A DNA stretch of 64,000 bases from Pontibacter mucosus (GTDB lineage Bacteria > Bacteroidota > Bacteroidia > Cytophagales > Hymenobacteraceae): positions 89,250-153,249 of the forward strand of contig NZ_QBKI01000012.1 in NCBI RefSeq assembly GCF_003054055.1, read 5' to 3'. This document shows, piece by piece, positions 45,198-54,279 of this stretch. The position numbers were made by a program, and so were the translations under genes. The notes under the pieces are model-generated. The model saw nothing but the letters and a program-made list of their open reading frames with translations, was not told where the DNA came from and searched no databases. The stretch's first letter is position 1; every line of letters begins with the position of its first letter.

Positions 45198-45390
45198 TGC
45201 TACAAAAATAGCACATTTTACAACAATGCAGCAGCACGGGGAAGATAAATTTTAACGCACTTCTCCGGTAGTATACAGCCTGCCCTCTTTTTAAAACCGG
45301 CGCATAGGCCGTCACTAACGGGGCAAATAGCCTCAGCAAACACAGGCAAGCCTGCCAAAGGACATATTGTGTTATCTCGCTTAGCCCGCC

Positions 45391-45462
45391 TTGCTCCAGT
45401 AATTAAACTAATATATTTAGCTTTTATCTTCTTTAATTCCGTATTTGCTAACTATATTAGCA
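45391..45462 (+). promoter_or_regulatory. Candidate umuDC promoter and SOS-type operator
   Basis: TTG (45391-45393) and TATATTTA (45412-45419) with an 18-base spacer resemble the Bacteroidota promoter. Downstream, TGCTAA (45446-45451) and TTAGCA (45457-45462) form a perfect inverted repeat with a 5-base spacer 22 bases before the ATG, in the position expected for a LexA-like repressor. Bacteroidota LexA boxes differ from E. coli, so this is a suggestion only. Confidence 0.4.
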
Positions 45463-45483
45463 CAACATAAAGTATAAGTTGAT

Positions 45484-45948
45484 ATGTGCAGCGCAAAAAT
45501 TGTCCCGATTGCATCGCATTTACTTGAGCCCCTTGACTTTGACTTACTGGGCGACATAGAGGTACCCTTCTTCTACTCGTACGTAGAGTGCGGCTTCCCG
45601 AGCCCGAGCGATGATTACCTGGAGGACCGCATCGACCTGGGGAAGTACCTGGTGCAGAACCCTACCTCCACCTTTATGATGCGCGTGAAAGGCTCCTCCA
45701 TGGTAGAGGCCAACATCCACGACGGCGACATTCTGGTGATAGACAGGTCCCTGAAAGCGGCTGACGGGGTTCCGGTGGTGTGCTTCCTGAATGGGGAGTT
45801 CACGGTAAAGACTTTTAAAAAAGCAGGAGACAAGGCCTTTCTCGTGCCAGCCAACCCCGCCTTCAAGCCCATAGAGGTAACCGAGGAGATGGACATGCGG
45901 GTGTGGGGGGTGGTGGTGTGGGTGCTGCACAAACCTGTAAAGCTATGA
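45484..45948 (+). CDS. umuD: UmuD-like SOS protein (S24/LexA peptidase)
   Basis: The 154-residue protein has the self-cleavage site C36-G37 (VECGFPSPS), catalytic Ser72 in KGSSM and Lys109 in EFTVKTF, in the order of E. coli UmuD. RecA-stimulated cleavage of this family turns it into UmuD', the partner of UmuC in translesion synthesis. It overlaps umuC by four bases (ATGA), and an operator-like palindrome lies upstream, so the pair is probably an SOS operon. Confidence 0.93.
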   Translation: MCSAKIVPIASHLLEPLDFDLLGDIEVPFFYSYVECGFPSPSDDYLEDRIDLGKYLVQNPTSTFMMRVKGSSMVEANIHDGDILVIDRSLKAADGVPVVCFLNGEFTVKTFKKAGDKAFLVPANPAFKPIEVTEEMDMRVWGVVVWVLHKPVKL

Positions 45949-47219
45949 CATCGCTCTTTGCCCTATGCGACTGCAACAACTTCTACGCCTCCTGCGAGCG
46001 GGTATTTAACCCATCGCTGGAGGGCAAGCCGGTGGTGGTGCTCAGCAACAACGACGGCTGCGTGATTGCGCGCAGCAGCGAGGCAAAGGCCCTGGGCATT
46101 CCGATGGGCGAGCCATACTTTAAGATCAGAAACCTGGCCGATCGCGGGCTGGTGCATGTCTTCTCCTCCAACTACGTGCTGTATGGCGACATGAGCAACC
46201 GGGTCATGCAGACGCTGTCGCTGTTTACGCCCAACGTGGAGGTATACTCCATTGATGAGTGCTTTCTGGACCTTGGCGGCCTGTACGGGGTGGACCTTCC
46301 CTCCTACGCAAAGACCATCAAGCGCACGGTGCAGCAGTGGACGGGAATTCCGGTGAGTCTGGGCGTGGCTCCCACCAAGGCGCTGGCCAAGATAGCCAAC
46401 CGGCTCTCCAAGAAATCGGCAAAGGCGGGCGGGGTGCTGGTGCTAACCGATCCGCGCCACATCCGGAAAGCCCTGGAGGCAACTAAAATTGAGGATGTGT
46501 GGGGCATCGGCAGGCAATACGCCAAGTTCCTGAAGAAGCGAAACATACATACAGCACTCGACTTCGCGAACCTGCCGGAGAGCTGGGTCAAGCAACACAT
46601 GACCATTGTCGGGCTGCGGCTGCAGAAAGAGCTAAAAGGCGAACCCTGCCTGGAGCTGGAGGAGGCGTTACCGGCCAAGAAAGGCATCTGCACCTCCAGG
46701 AGCTTCGGGAAGAAAATAACGACCCTGGATGAACTGCAGGAAGCCACCGCCTCCTATGCCGCCAAATGCGCCAGAAAGCTACGGCAGCAGAAAAGCTGCG
46801 CCAGGCTGGTTACCGTTTTCGTTACCACCAACACCTTCTCCGAGCACGACAGGCAATACTACAACAGCAAGACCATTTGCCTGCCCGTGGCCACCAACTC
46901 AGATATGGAGCTGATCCACTATGCCGGCATCGCCCTGAAGGAAATTTACAGAGAGGGCTACTGGTTCAAGAAGTCGGGGGTTATCGTGACCGAGATCGTG
47001 CCGGAGCGCCAGGTACAGCTTAACCTGCTGGACACGGTGAACAGGGAAAAGCATGGCAGGCTAATGGAGGCTGTCGACGGCCTCACCGACAGGTTTGGCA
47101 GGGGAAAAGTATGGGTGGCGGCGCAGGGTGTTAATACCTCGTGGCAGCTCAAGAGCGAGTTCAAGTCGCCCAGCTATACTACCCGGCTAAGCGACATACA
47201 AACGGTATACGCCGGATAA
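45945..47219 (+). CDS. umuC: Y-family DNA polymerase V subunit UmuC
   Basis: The 424-residue protein starts at the ATG overlapping the umuD stop. Motifs LCDCNNFYASCERVF (catalytic carboxylate), VVVLSNNDGCVIARS, YSIDECFLDL (second carboxylates) and the helix-hairpin-helix EDVWGIG are those of UmuC. The C-terminal little-finger and Pol V-specific region (SRSFGKK, TVNREKHGRLMEAVD) are present. The gene is motif-free for AAGTATA although over 1.2 kb long. Confidence 0.94.
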   Translation: MTSLFALCDCNNFYASCERVFNPSLEGKPVVVLSNNDGCVIARSSEAKALGIPMGEPYFKIRNLADRGLVHVFSSNYVLYGDMSNRVMQTLSLFTPNVEVYSIDECFLDLGGLYGVDLPSYAKTIKRTVQQWTGIPVSLGVAPTKALAKIANRLSKKSAKAGGVLVLTDPRHIRKALEATKIEDVWGIGRQYAKFLKKRNIHTALDFANLPESWVKQHMTIVGLRLQKELKGEPCLELEEALPAKKGICTSRSFGKKITTLDELQEATASYAAKCARKLRQQKSCARLVTVFVTTNTFSEHDRQYYNSKTICLPVATNSDMELIHYAGIALKEIYREGYWFKKSGVIVTEIVPERQVQLNLLDTVNREKHGRLMEAVDGLTDRFGRGKVWVAAQGVNTSWQLKSEFKSPSYTTRLSDIQTVYAG

Positions 47220-47425
47220 ATCCTGTTGGCAACTCCCTGAAACTGGCGGGTAACGCCTGTTAGTGTCAGAAACGCCGGAGAAGGCTGCCAAGGCGGCTTT
47301 ACAGGCAGCAATTAACCACGAGTTGAAAACAATTCCGTTATTGTAAACTTTTTATCGTATCTTGTAGAAAATATTGAACGGATATACCTGCCGGAATGTA
47401 ATAGGTATATAATAAACAAAACAAC
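47220..47425. other. Long leader region upstream of cspA-like gene
   Basis: About 200 bases with no ORF. A TATCTTG at 47358-47364 resembles the -7 box, and about 60 bases of AT-rich untranslated leader precede the ATG, as is usual for cold-shock mRNAs. Confidence 0.35.
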
Positions 47426-47617
47426 ATGAATAAAGGAACAGTAAAATTCTTCAATGATTCGAAAGGCTTCGGATTCATTAAGGATGCAAATTCAAATCAA
47501 GAGTACTTCGTACACGTATCCGGACTGATACACGAAATCCAGCAGAACGACGAGGTGACTTTTGATCTTCAGGATGGTAAGAAAGGGCTGAACGCAGTGA
47601 ATGTAAAGCGCGTTTAG
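47426..47617 (+). CDS. Cold-shock protein (CspA family)
   Basis: The 63-residue single-domain protein has the RNP1-like motif GFGFIK and RNP2-like YFVHVSG, and the end VNVKRV. It binds single-stranded nucleic acids and is likely induced on temperature downshift. It is followed by a strong terminator. Confidence 0.92.
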   Translation: MNKGTVKFFNDSKGFGFIKDANSNQEYFVHVSGLIHEIQQNDEVTFDLQDGKKGLNAVNVKRV

Positions 47618-47637
47618 TTTAGCAGATATCCCATAGG

Positions 47638-47666
47638 AAAAGCCTTACATCATGTAAGGCTTTTTT
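47638..47666 (+). terminator. Rho-independent terminator of the cold-shock gene
   Basis: AAAAGCCTTACA (47638-47649) pairs with TGTAAGGCTTTT (47653-47664) around a 3-base loop, then T residues. Confidence 0.85.
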
Positions 47667-47730
47667 ATTGCGCCCGGGAACAAATGAATGTTCCGGTAGA
47701 CGTGGGCAGACTTAGAGAACAACAGCCAAG

Positions 47731-47958
47731 ATGAACAGAAAGTATATTGTTGACACAGTAACAGGGGAATACCTGTGCGTGGCACATCAAAAGGGCCGGG
47801 AATGGTCTCCCATTAACCAGGATTCCCTTCCGAGCTTCATGGATGCCCGCAAGAGCAAAAACGCTCCGGAAAAAGAGTTGCTATCGGGTGAGTTTAATGA
47901 CAACGCCTTCTTTGAGAAGTGGATACGCAACGGCACAAATTTCCTGTTCCGCTATTGA
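47731..47958 (+). CDS. Hypothetical protein, 75 aa
   Basis: Function not recognised. Ordinary codon use and its position between two cold-shock-domain genes support translation. The product has no signal or membrane segment. It is mixed charged with WSPINQDSLPSFMDARKS and ends FEKWIRNGTNFLFRY. Confidence 0.5.
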   Translation: MNRKYIVDTVTGEYLCVAHQKGREWSPINQDSLPSFMDARKSKNAPEKELLSGEFNDNAFFEKWIRNGTNFLFRY

Positions 47959-48008
47959 GCAACTTAGCGCAGACGGGACAAGTATAAAGTATAAACCAAA
48001 ATTAAAGT

Positions 48009-48464
48009 ATGGGTAGATCACAGGAAACCTTCAGTAAGAAAGAGAAGGAGAAAAAACGAAAGAAGAAAAAAGAGGATAAAGAGTTTAAACGAGAGGAACG
48101 CAAAACCAACTCCAGCAAGGGAAAGGGTCTGGATTCTATGCTCGCCTACATCGACGACGATGGCAATATCACTTCTACGCCTCCGGATCCGAAGAAAAAG
48201 AAAGAAATAAAGCAGGAAGACATCCAGATTGGGGTGCCGAAGCAGGAGGACCCTGATCCGGCAGACCTGATACGAAAGGGAACCGTAACCCACTTCAATT
48301 CATCAAAGGGCTACGGCTTTATCAAAGACCATGAATCCCAGGAAAGTATTTTTGTCCATCAGAACGAGCTAACCAGCCCGGTGAAAGAAAACGACAAAGT
48401 TACCTTTGAGATTGAGAAAGGGCCGAAGGGCTTCATTGCAGTCAATGTAAAGACCGTGGCGTAG
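48009..48464 (+). CDS. Cold-shock-domain protein with long basic N-terminus
   Basis: The 151-residue protein has a Lys/Glu-rich, very charged N-terminal half (KKEKEKKRKKKKEDKEFK), then a linker and a C-terminal cold-shock domain (GTVTHFNSSKGYGFIKDH, IFVHQNEL). The basic tail could increase RNA affinity or mediate ribosome binding (inference). It is near, but separately transcribed from, the simple cold-shock gene (with AAGTATAAAGTATA just upstream). Confidence 0.85.
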   Translation: MGRSQETFSKKEKEKKRKKKKEDKEFKREERKTNSSKGKGLDSMLAYIDDDGNITSTPPDPKKKKEIKQEDIQIGVPKQEDPDPADLIRKGTVTHFNSSKGYGFIKDHESQESIFVHQNELTSPVKENDKVTFEIEKGPKGFIAVNVKTVA

Positions 48465-48905
48465 GCCACGGTGACAAACTGCGGTACAGTATAGTTGAAA
48501 AAAAGCAGATGGCGAAGGCGTGTTTACAAACCTCTACTTTTAAACAGTCGCCTTGCCATTAGCCCTATAGGGCCTTAGCGGATTGCCGCAGCTACCGGGC
48601 AGCCGCTACGTTTGGAGCAGGAAAGGCACCTGCACCATCTCCGGTTGCTACCGCTGCATCCGTGACTGACATAAAACCCTGGAAGTATAAAATCTCCCGG
48701 ATGAGGGGCAGCGTTATGCCTGCCACATGGCCATATCGGCACTTCATGGCTTCATGTCCGGAACTCCTTTCAGGACAAAGTATAAACTTCCCGTGACAGG
48801 TAAAGCTGGCTACCCAGGAAAATGGCCGGAAGGTAAATGATGGCCTTTGGGAGCGAGGCATACATTGTACTCCTCCGTTATACTTCTACTACAGGATGCA
48901 TCCGG
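48465..48905. other. Spacer without recognisable gene
   Basis: About 440 bases. A minus-strand frame of 89 codons (48592-48861) has no family resemblance and an atypical composition, so it was not called. Three AAGTATA-type motifs lie here. Confidence 0.4.
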
Positions 48906-49499
48906 TTAAAACTCGCCCTGCTGCACGTAAGGGTAACACCAGAGCAGCGCCGTTAACGTTACAGCCTTAAACCAGGCATTGTGCATGCCCTCCACGTCCT
49001 GCGGGGAGTCTCCCTTCTTAGCCAGGAAATCTTTTATCGTAGCGGTGATGGGGTAGATAAACGCTACAATGTACCGGAAGTGTATGATGGGCACCGAATC
49101 CACCTTGTCCGTCTTGTTCTTTTTGGTGGCGTGGTGCCTCTTGGCGATTTCGTACTGATAATCGAGCCAGGCCTGGTCGTAGGGGCGGTTGCACAAGTCC
49201 AGTACCCATTGCTTGAACCTTTCTCTCACTGCGGCGAGGTAACGCTCATCCGGCTTGCCATCCACCGTGAAATAGTAAAGCAAATGCTCGTTGCTACCCA
49301 CGTAGTTATACCATAAATCCAGCACCTGGTCCGTCTGATCCTGCAGCACCTTGCCCGCCATATTCAGATACCGCTCATCGTCCTTGCTCCATAGAAGCGT
49401 TTTCTTCAGCAAATCCAGATCCTGCAAGGTGATGGGGGACTTATCCAGCGCCGAATCCCCGTAACTGTATCCTTTGATCTGTTCCATGGTATGCGACAA
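48906..49499 (-). CDS. Protoglobin-domain protein
   Basis: The 197-residue protein fills the protoglobin domain. The family's proximal-His region is YEIAKRHHATKKNKTD, followed by SVPIIHFRYIVAFIYPI. Protoglobins bind haem and gases (O2, CO, NO). Here there is no fused output domain (chemoreceptor, cyclase), so it may be a stand-alone gas-binding protein. An in-frame Met five residues later is an alternative start. Confidence 0.85.
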   Translation of the reverse strand: MSHTMEQIKGYSYGDSALDKSPITLQDLDLLKKTLLWSKDDERYLNMAGKVLQDQTDQVLDLWYNYVGSNEHLLYYFTVDGKPDERYLAAVRERFKQWVLDLCNRPYDQAWLDYQYEIAKRHHATKKNKTDKVDSVPIIHFRYIVAFIYPITATIKDFLAKKGDSPQDVEGMHNAWFKAVTLTALLWCYPYVQQGEF

Positions 49500-49655
49500 A
49501 TAAAATACACCTTATATAGTATACTTTATCTCTACGCGATATCTCTCGTGCCTGCCCTCAAATTGCAGTATAACAAGTGAAGGGGCATGAACCACGGGTA
49601 AAGCTGCTGATTCATGCCCCTTCGTTGCATTACCTATCACTGCGCCGTATGCGCC

Positions 49656-49850
49656 CTACTCCTCAAACCCCTCCCGGAAGCCTTTCAGATGCGCATAGCA
49701 AACGGGGCTGCTAAACTCAGGGGAGGCCTCTGCAAAAGAAGCAGGCTGTGCACTGGCTTGTTTCAGCTTATACAGCGGCACTAGTTTCAGCGCTTTCCCG
49801 GAGAAAGCTTTACCGGCAACCAGGCGTGGGAACAAGGGCAAGTGCGGCAT
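49656..49850 (-). CDS. Possible small protein, 64 aa
   Basis: Function not recognised. The frame has normal codon use and a Pro/Ala/Lys-rich sequence ending SSPVCYAHLKGFREGFEE. No other gene competes for this spacer of about 400 bases, but similarity to a known family could not be judged. Confidence 0.4.
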   Translation of the reverse strand: MPHLPLFPRLVAGKAFSGKALKLVPLYKLKQASAQPASFAEASPEFSSPVCYAHLKGFREGFEE

Positions 49851-49896
49851 ACTTCGTTCTGTTTATACTTATTTAAATATACGCAAGACAGGCCAG

Positions 49897-50247
49897 CTAT
49901 ACTACTCCGGCATCCTCCTTCGCGATAAGCGCATGCGTTGTTACGCTAAAGGCCATGCCCAGCACACTTTCCAGCGAAAAGCCGCCGCCCATGCCGGGGG
50001 CCGCATCCAACAGCAGCTGGGAGTACGAATAGTATTGATACTGTTCTTCCGACAGATAGAATTCACTACCTTCCACCTCCCCTATCAGCACGTCGCGGGA
50101 GCCGGGTTTATACTCGCCTTTCTCATAGCACATGGGCTGCGAGCCTTCGCAGCAGCCGCCGCTCATGTAAAACATCAGATCGCCGTAGCGCTCCTTCAGC
50201 TGCCCGATTACTTCTTTTGCTTTTTCAGTTACGATTATCTTTTCCAT
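49897..50247 (-). CDS. DUF779 protein
   Basis: The 116-residue protein has the DUF779 core FYMSGGCCEGSQPMCY and GMGGGFSLESVLGMAF. Genes of this family regularly sit beside NAD-dependent aldehyde dehydrogenases of the ExaC/Adh type, as here, and may influence their activity. A terminator separates it from the dehydrogenase gene, so it may need read-through or its own promoter. Confidence 0.88.
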   Translation of the reverse strand: MEKIIVTEKAKEVIGQLKERYGDLMFYMSGGCCEGSQPMCYEKGEYKPGSRDVLIGEVEGSEFYLSEEQYQYYSYSQLLLDAAPGMGGGFSLESVLGMAFSVTTHALIAKEDAGVV

Positions 50248-50270
50248 ACTTCTGTTTTGGTTTTAAATAA

Positions 50271-50299
50271 AAATCACCTGGGGAGGCCCCAGGTGATTT
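50271..50299 (-). terminator. Rho-independent terminator between aldehyde dehydrogenase and DUF779 genes
   Basis: AAATCACCTGGG (50271-50282) pairs perfectly with CCCAGGTGATTT (50288-50299). On the minus strand a TTTTTATTT tract follows, so it would end the dehydrogenase transcript. Confidence 0.8.
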
Positions 50300-50322
50300 C
50301 AGGATAAATGACATACTTTGGA

Positions 50323-51878
50323 TTAAAAGAAGCCTTGTTTCTTCTTGTCGTAGGAAATGAGCATGTTCTTGGTCTGGCGGTAATGGTCGAGCATCATCTT
50401 GTGGTTCTCCCTGCCGTAACCGGACTGCTTGTAGCCCCCAAACGGCGCGTGCGCCGGGTACGTATGGTACTGGTTCACCCACACACGGCCTGCCTGTATG
50501 GCTCTCGGCACCTGGTATAGCTCATGGGCATCGCGGGTCCAGACGCCGGCGCCCAATCCGTAGATGGTGTCGTTGGCAATCTCGATGGCTTCCTCGGTCG
50601 TCTTAAACGTGGTCAGCGCCACCACCGGGCCAAAGATCTCCTCCTGGAACACGCGCATTTTGTTGTGCCCTTTCAGGATGGTTGGCTGGATGTAGTAACC
50701 GTTAGCCAGTTCCCCCTCCAGTTTCTGCGCCTCGCCGCCTACCAGTACTTCGGCTCCCTCTTCCTTACCAATCTTGATGTAGTTGAGGATCTTCTCATAC
50801 TGCGGCTTCGATACCTGCGCGCCAATCATGGTGTCTCCATCCAGCGGGTTGCCGGCTTTAATGGCTTTCACGCGTTCGATCACGCGGGCCGTAAAGGCGT
50901 CGGCTATACTTTCGTGCACCAGAATCCGGGTTGGGGCAGTACAAATCTCGCCTTGGTTCAGGGCGAAGAATGTGGCGCCTTCCAGGGCCTTGTCAAAGAA
51001 CTCGTCGTCAGCCTCCATCACGGACGGGAAGAAGATGTTCGGGGACTTACCGCCCAGCTCCATGGTAGAAGGGATAACGTTCTCGGAAGCGTACTGCATG
51101 ATGAGCCTGCCTGTTGCCGTGGAGCCGGTAAAGGCAATTTTGCCGATTCTTGGGGAAGTCCCAGTGCCTTGCCCACCTCGGCGCCGAAACCGTTCACCAC
51201 GTTCAGCACGCCGGCTGGCAACACCTCTCCGATCAGCTCCATCAGCCCCAGAATACTGGTTGGGGTCTGCTCTGCCGGCTTTAAGACAATACAGTTACCA
51301 GCGGCCAGGGCCGGGGCAATTTTCCAGGCGGCCATCAGCAGCGGGAAGTTCCAGGGGATAATCTGCCCCACCACCCCAATGGGCTCGTGCAGTACGATGC
51401 TCACCGTGTTGGCGTCGTGCTCGGAGATACCGCCCTCCTCGGCGCGAATCACGCCGGCAAAATAACGGAAGTGGTCGACGATAAGCGGCAGGTCTGCCGC
51501 GCGCGTCTCGCGGATGGGCTTGCCGTTGTCAATGGTTTCCAGCGTGGCCAGGTACTCCAGGTTGTCTTCAACCACGTGGGCCACTTTCAGCAAAATATTA
51601 CTGCGTTCTGTGGCTGAGGACTTGCCCCATTTCTGAAACGCTTCGTGCGCCGCGTCCAGCGCCAGCTCCACGTCCTCCTTGGTAGAACGGGCGGCCTGTG
51701 CAAAAACTTTCCCGTTGATGGGCGAAATGTTATCGAAATACTCTCCCTTCACCGGTGGGACAAATTGCCCACCAATAAAGTTGTCACGTGGCAACTCTTT
51801 CCCGTTCAGCTGTGGAAACTTGTATAATTTCTTTTCGGCTTTTCCGTTCTCAATGATAGGCTCTACTACTATGCTCAT
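50323..51878 (-). pseudogene. NAD-dependent aldehyde dehydrogenase (ExaC-type), frameshifted in this sequence
   Basis: Two overlapping frames (51878-51018 and 51099-50323) encode the N- and C-terminal parts of one ~507-residue enzyme. The first holds PWNFPLLMAAWKIAPALAAGNCIVLKPAEQTP (cofactor site). The second holds ELGGKSPN (catalytic Glu) and NQGEICTAP (catalytic Cys). At the C-run 51160-51162 (plus strand) the frame breaks. Adding one base there gives LGTSPRIGKIAFTGST, the family's usual sequence. So a single G/C is missing in a homopolymer run. It may be a sequencing error, a recent mutation or a programmed shift. The intact enzyme would oxidise acetaldehyde and similar aldehydes. Confidence 0.9.
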
Positions 51879-51931
51879 AATTTTATTTCTTTAAATGGTT
51901 ATAAATGTAGCTTGCAACTGTCTGTGCATCT

Positions 51932-51947
51932 GTTACAAATTTATAAC
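51932..51947. promoter_or_regulatory. Near-perfect palindrome at the aldehyde dehydrogenase promoter
   Basis: GTTACAAATTTATAAC is a 16-bp palindrome with one mismatched pair. It contains TAAATTTG (minus strand, 51936-51943), a TAnnTTTG -7 box about 60 bases before the start at 51878. It is a candidate binding site for the divergent AraC-type regulator or another repressor. Confidence 0.45.
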
Positions 51948-52103
51948 AATACCAGGCGCGAGGGGTAGTACAGACCTCCTATTAGGTAGGACAAAAGGGA
52001 AATAATCAGGAAACCTCAAAGTATAGCCTAAGAGTATAGCAGGGATAGGAAAGCTGATGGAAGCGACTCAGAAAGTATAAATCCACTTAACCAGTCACAG
52101 CCG

Positions 52104-52937
52104 ATGGATCCGGACAAGGACCTGTTTTTTATAAGCTCTCTCAACGCCATACCACAGGAGTTTTTCGAGGGGCCCTACCGGGAAGATTACTTTGAGATCG
52201 CCTGGTTGAAGGATGAGAAGCCCATTCATTCTATGAAAGATGAGGCGCTTTACACCAAAGGAGACTGGATGTACCTGATCCCGGCCAACCGATCGCCCCG
52301 CCCCACAAAATCAGGTCAGAAAGGTACACTCATTGCCTTTCATAAGTCGGTGCTGGACTATGAAGTGAAAGAGTTTACGCTGGATGTGATCAGGCTTTTT
52401 CTCGGGAAAGGCCTTGGCAGCTTCTCCACGATACTGCTGGATGAAGAAATTGCCGCCACCCTGGATGATATCCTCCGGGTTTTAAAAGACGAGTATAAGG
52501 AGCAGCAAAAGAACTTCCTGGTGCTCAAAGCCCTGCTGAAGGCATTCTTGCTGAAGCTGATGCAGTATAAAACGCAGCCGTTTACCAGTCAGGGCCTGAA
52601 CGAGAAGCGGGTGTACCATTTCCTGCTGCTGCTGGAGCACCATTTCAGGGAAGAGAAATCGGTGTCGTTTTATGCCGATAAACTAAACATTACGCCCAAA
52701 CGCCTGAACCAGATCCTGAAGCAGAAGACCGGAAAAACCATTACGCAGCTGCTGCAGGAACGGGTTGTGGTAGAGGCCAAACAGGAACTTGTCACCAGCG
52801 CCCAAACCATAAAGGAAATCGGTTACAGCCTTGGCTTCGAAGACAGGTCCTACTTCAGCCGGTTCTTCAAAAAAATGACCGGGCAGACGCCGGAGCAGTT
52901 TCAGAAACAAGCCAAAGAGCGAATCTTTCCGGCGTAA
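52104..52937 (+). CDS. AraC-family transcriptional regulator
   Basis: The 277-residue protein has an N-terminal sensing domain and a C-terminal AraC-type pair of helix-turn-helix motifs (about 180-275): SVSFYADKLNITPKRLNQILKQKTGKTITQLL and IKEIGYSLGFEDRSYFSRFFKKMTGQTPEQF. It is divergent from the aldehyde dehydrogenase gene with 225 bases between, so it probably controls that gene (inference). Coding DNA is free of AAGTATA motifs. Confidence 0.9.
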   Translation: MDPDKDLFFISSLNAIPQEFFEGPYREDYFEIAWLKDEKPIHSMKDEALYTKGDWMYLIPANRSPRPTKSGQKGTLIAFHKSVLDYEVKEFTLDVIRLFLGKGLGSFSTILLDEEIAATLDDILRVLKDEYKEQQKNFLVLKALLKAFLLKLMQYKTQPFTSQGLNEKRVYHFLLLLEHHFREEKSVSFYADKLNITPKRLNQILKQKTGKTITQLLQERVVVEAKQELVTSAQTIKEIGYSLGFEDRSYFSRFFKKMTGQTPEQFQKQAKERIFPA

Positions 52938-53436
52938 GGCTGTGCGGGGCAACCGCCCTGTTGGAGGTATCCATACTTTCTTGTTCTGGTGGTAGCTCCC
53001 GTTATTTTATCCGTCATAAAGCGGCCTGTCTCACATACAGCAATACCCGTGTCCCCAGCCATACTTGCTGCCCCAGGTATGATGCCATACTTTATGAAGA
53101 AGCCGAAAACCAAAGGAACGACACCTGCTGACACACCTCCCTTCATCGTCGGATAACTTCCGGGCCTCATACACAGGAAAATTCCTTGACACAAACTTAA
53201 CACGCTCATAACCTGATAGTAACAACTGCTGTTTAATTTTACCCACGAGCAAAAAAGATGCTTGGGCAGGAGCAACTATAAACCTGAAGTACAGCAATTA
53301 TGAACAGGCAAAAACAACTTATTCGCACCGTGACAGAAAAGCTCCTGGGCATTTTCCTGTCCCGACTATACTCCTACCTCTCCCCTTTTAAATACAACAG
53401 GGGCTAGCCCTCATCCGACACAACTAATCCAACTGC
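52938..53436. other. Spacer with a possible 35-aa ORF
   Basis: About 500 bases. The minus-strand frames 53275-52901 and 53297-53031 look unlike protein-coding sequence. A plus-strand ATG at 53300 opens a short frame of 35 codons (MNRQKQLIRTVTEKLLG...) ending at 53407, just before the phosphoesterase gene. It is too short and unsupported to call. Confidence 0.3.
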
Positions 53437-54279
53437 ATGGGACAGAAGAGAAAAGTAGAAGTAGTCGTTATCTCGGATGTGCACCTGGGAACCTATGGCT
53501 GCCATGCCAAAGAGTTGCTGGCCTACCTTAAGAGCATCCAGCCTGAGACACTCATCCTCAACGGCGACATCATCGACATCTGGCAGTTCAGCAAATCCTA
53601 TTGGCCAGGCTCGCATATGCGGGTAATAAAGCACCTGATGAGCCTTATCGCCAAGGGGACAACGGTGTACTACATCACGGGCAACCACGACGAGATGCTG
53701 CGTAAGTTTGCGGGCTTTCAGCTGGGCTCACTCCGGGTGGTAAACAAACTGGTGCTCGAGCTCGGTAACAAGCGCGCCTGGCTCTTTCACGGCGACGTGT
53801 TTGATGTAACGATGCAACACTCCAAATGGCTCGCAAAGCTGGGAGGCCAGGGTTACGACCTACTGATCCTGCTCAACCGCCTGGTAAACTTCTTCTGCCT
53901 CAAGTTCAACCGTGAGAAAGTGCAGCTCTCGCGCAACATCAAGAACCGCGTCAAGTCTGCAGTTAAGTTCATCAACAACTTTGAGCGGACCGCCGCCGAC
54001 ATCGCCATCTCCAACGGGTACGACTATGTCGTGTGCGGCCACATCCACCAGCCTGAGATGCGCGACGTATCGACTGAGGACGGCTGTGTTACCTACCTGA
54101 ACTCCGGCGACTGGATCGAGAACCTGACGGCCCTGGAGTTCAACAAAGGCGCCTGGAGCCTTTACAAGTTCCGGGAGGACCTGGATGCGGTGGTGATGGA
54201 CGAAGACGAGGAACAGGTGCCCACCAACGTGCAGCTGTTCCGGAGTATGGTGATAGAATTTAACCTCAGGTCCGCATGA
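53437..54279 (+). CDS. LpxH-like metallophosphoesterase (UDP-2,3-diacylglucosamine diphosphatase family)
   Basis: The 280-residue protein has the calcineurin-like motif set ISDVHLG, LNGDIIDIWQ, GNHDE, LFHGD and CGHIHQPE. The W-x-Q after GDxxD and the RNIK segment fit the LpxH/UDP-diacylglucosamine diphosphatase group, an early lipid A step, although such proteins also act on other pyrophosphate substrates. It overlaps the glycosyltransferase gene by four bases (ATGA), so the two are co-translated, hinting at a joint envelope function. Confidence 0.8.
   Translation: MGQKRKVEVVVISDVHLGTYGCHAKELLAYLKSIQPETLILNGDIIDIWQFSKSYWPGSHMRVIKHLMSLIAKGTTVYYITGNHDEMLRKFAGFQLGSLRVVNKLVLELGNKRAWLFHGDVFDVTMQHSKWLAKLGGQGYDLLILLNRLVNFFCLKFNREKVQLSRNIKNRVKSAVKFINNFERTAADIAISNGYDYVVCGHIHQPEMRDVSTEDGCVTYLNSGDWIENLTALEFNKGAWSLYKFREDLDAVVMDEDEEQVPTNVQLFRSMVIEFNLRSA

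Noticed and set aside
48592..48861. 89-codon minus-strand frame
   Set aside because: No motif, promoter or ribosome-binding site could be seen, and the sequence is rich in Pro/Ser/Cys typical of chance frames.
52901..53275. 124-codon minus-strand frame in the spacer before the phosphoesterase
   Set aside because: It overlaps the end of the AraC-type gene, has no family features and unusual Cys/Gly content.
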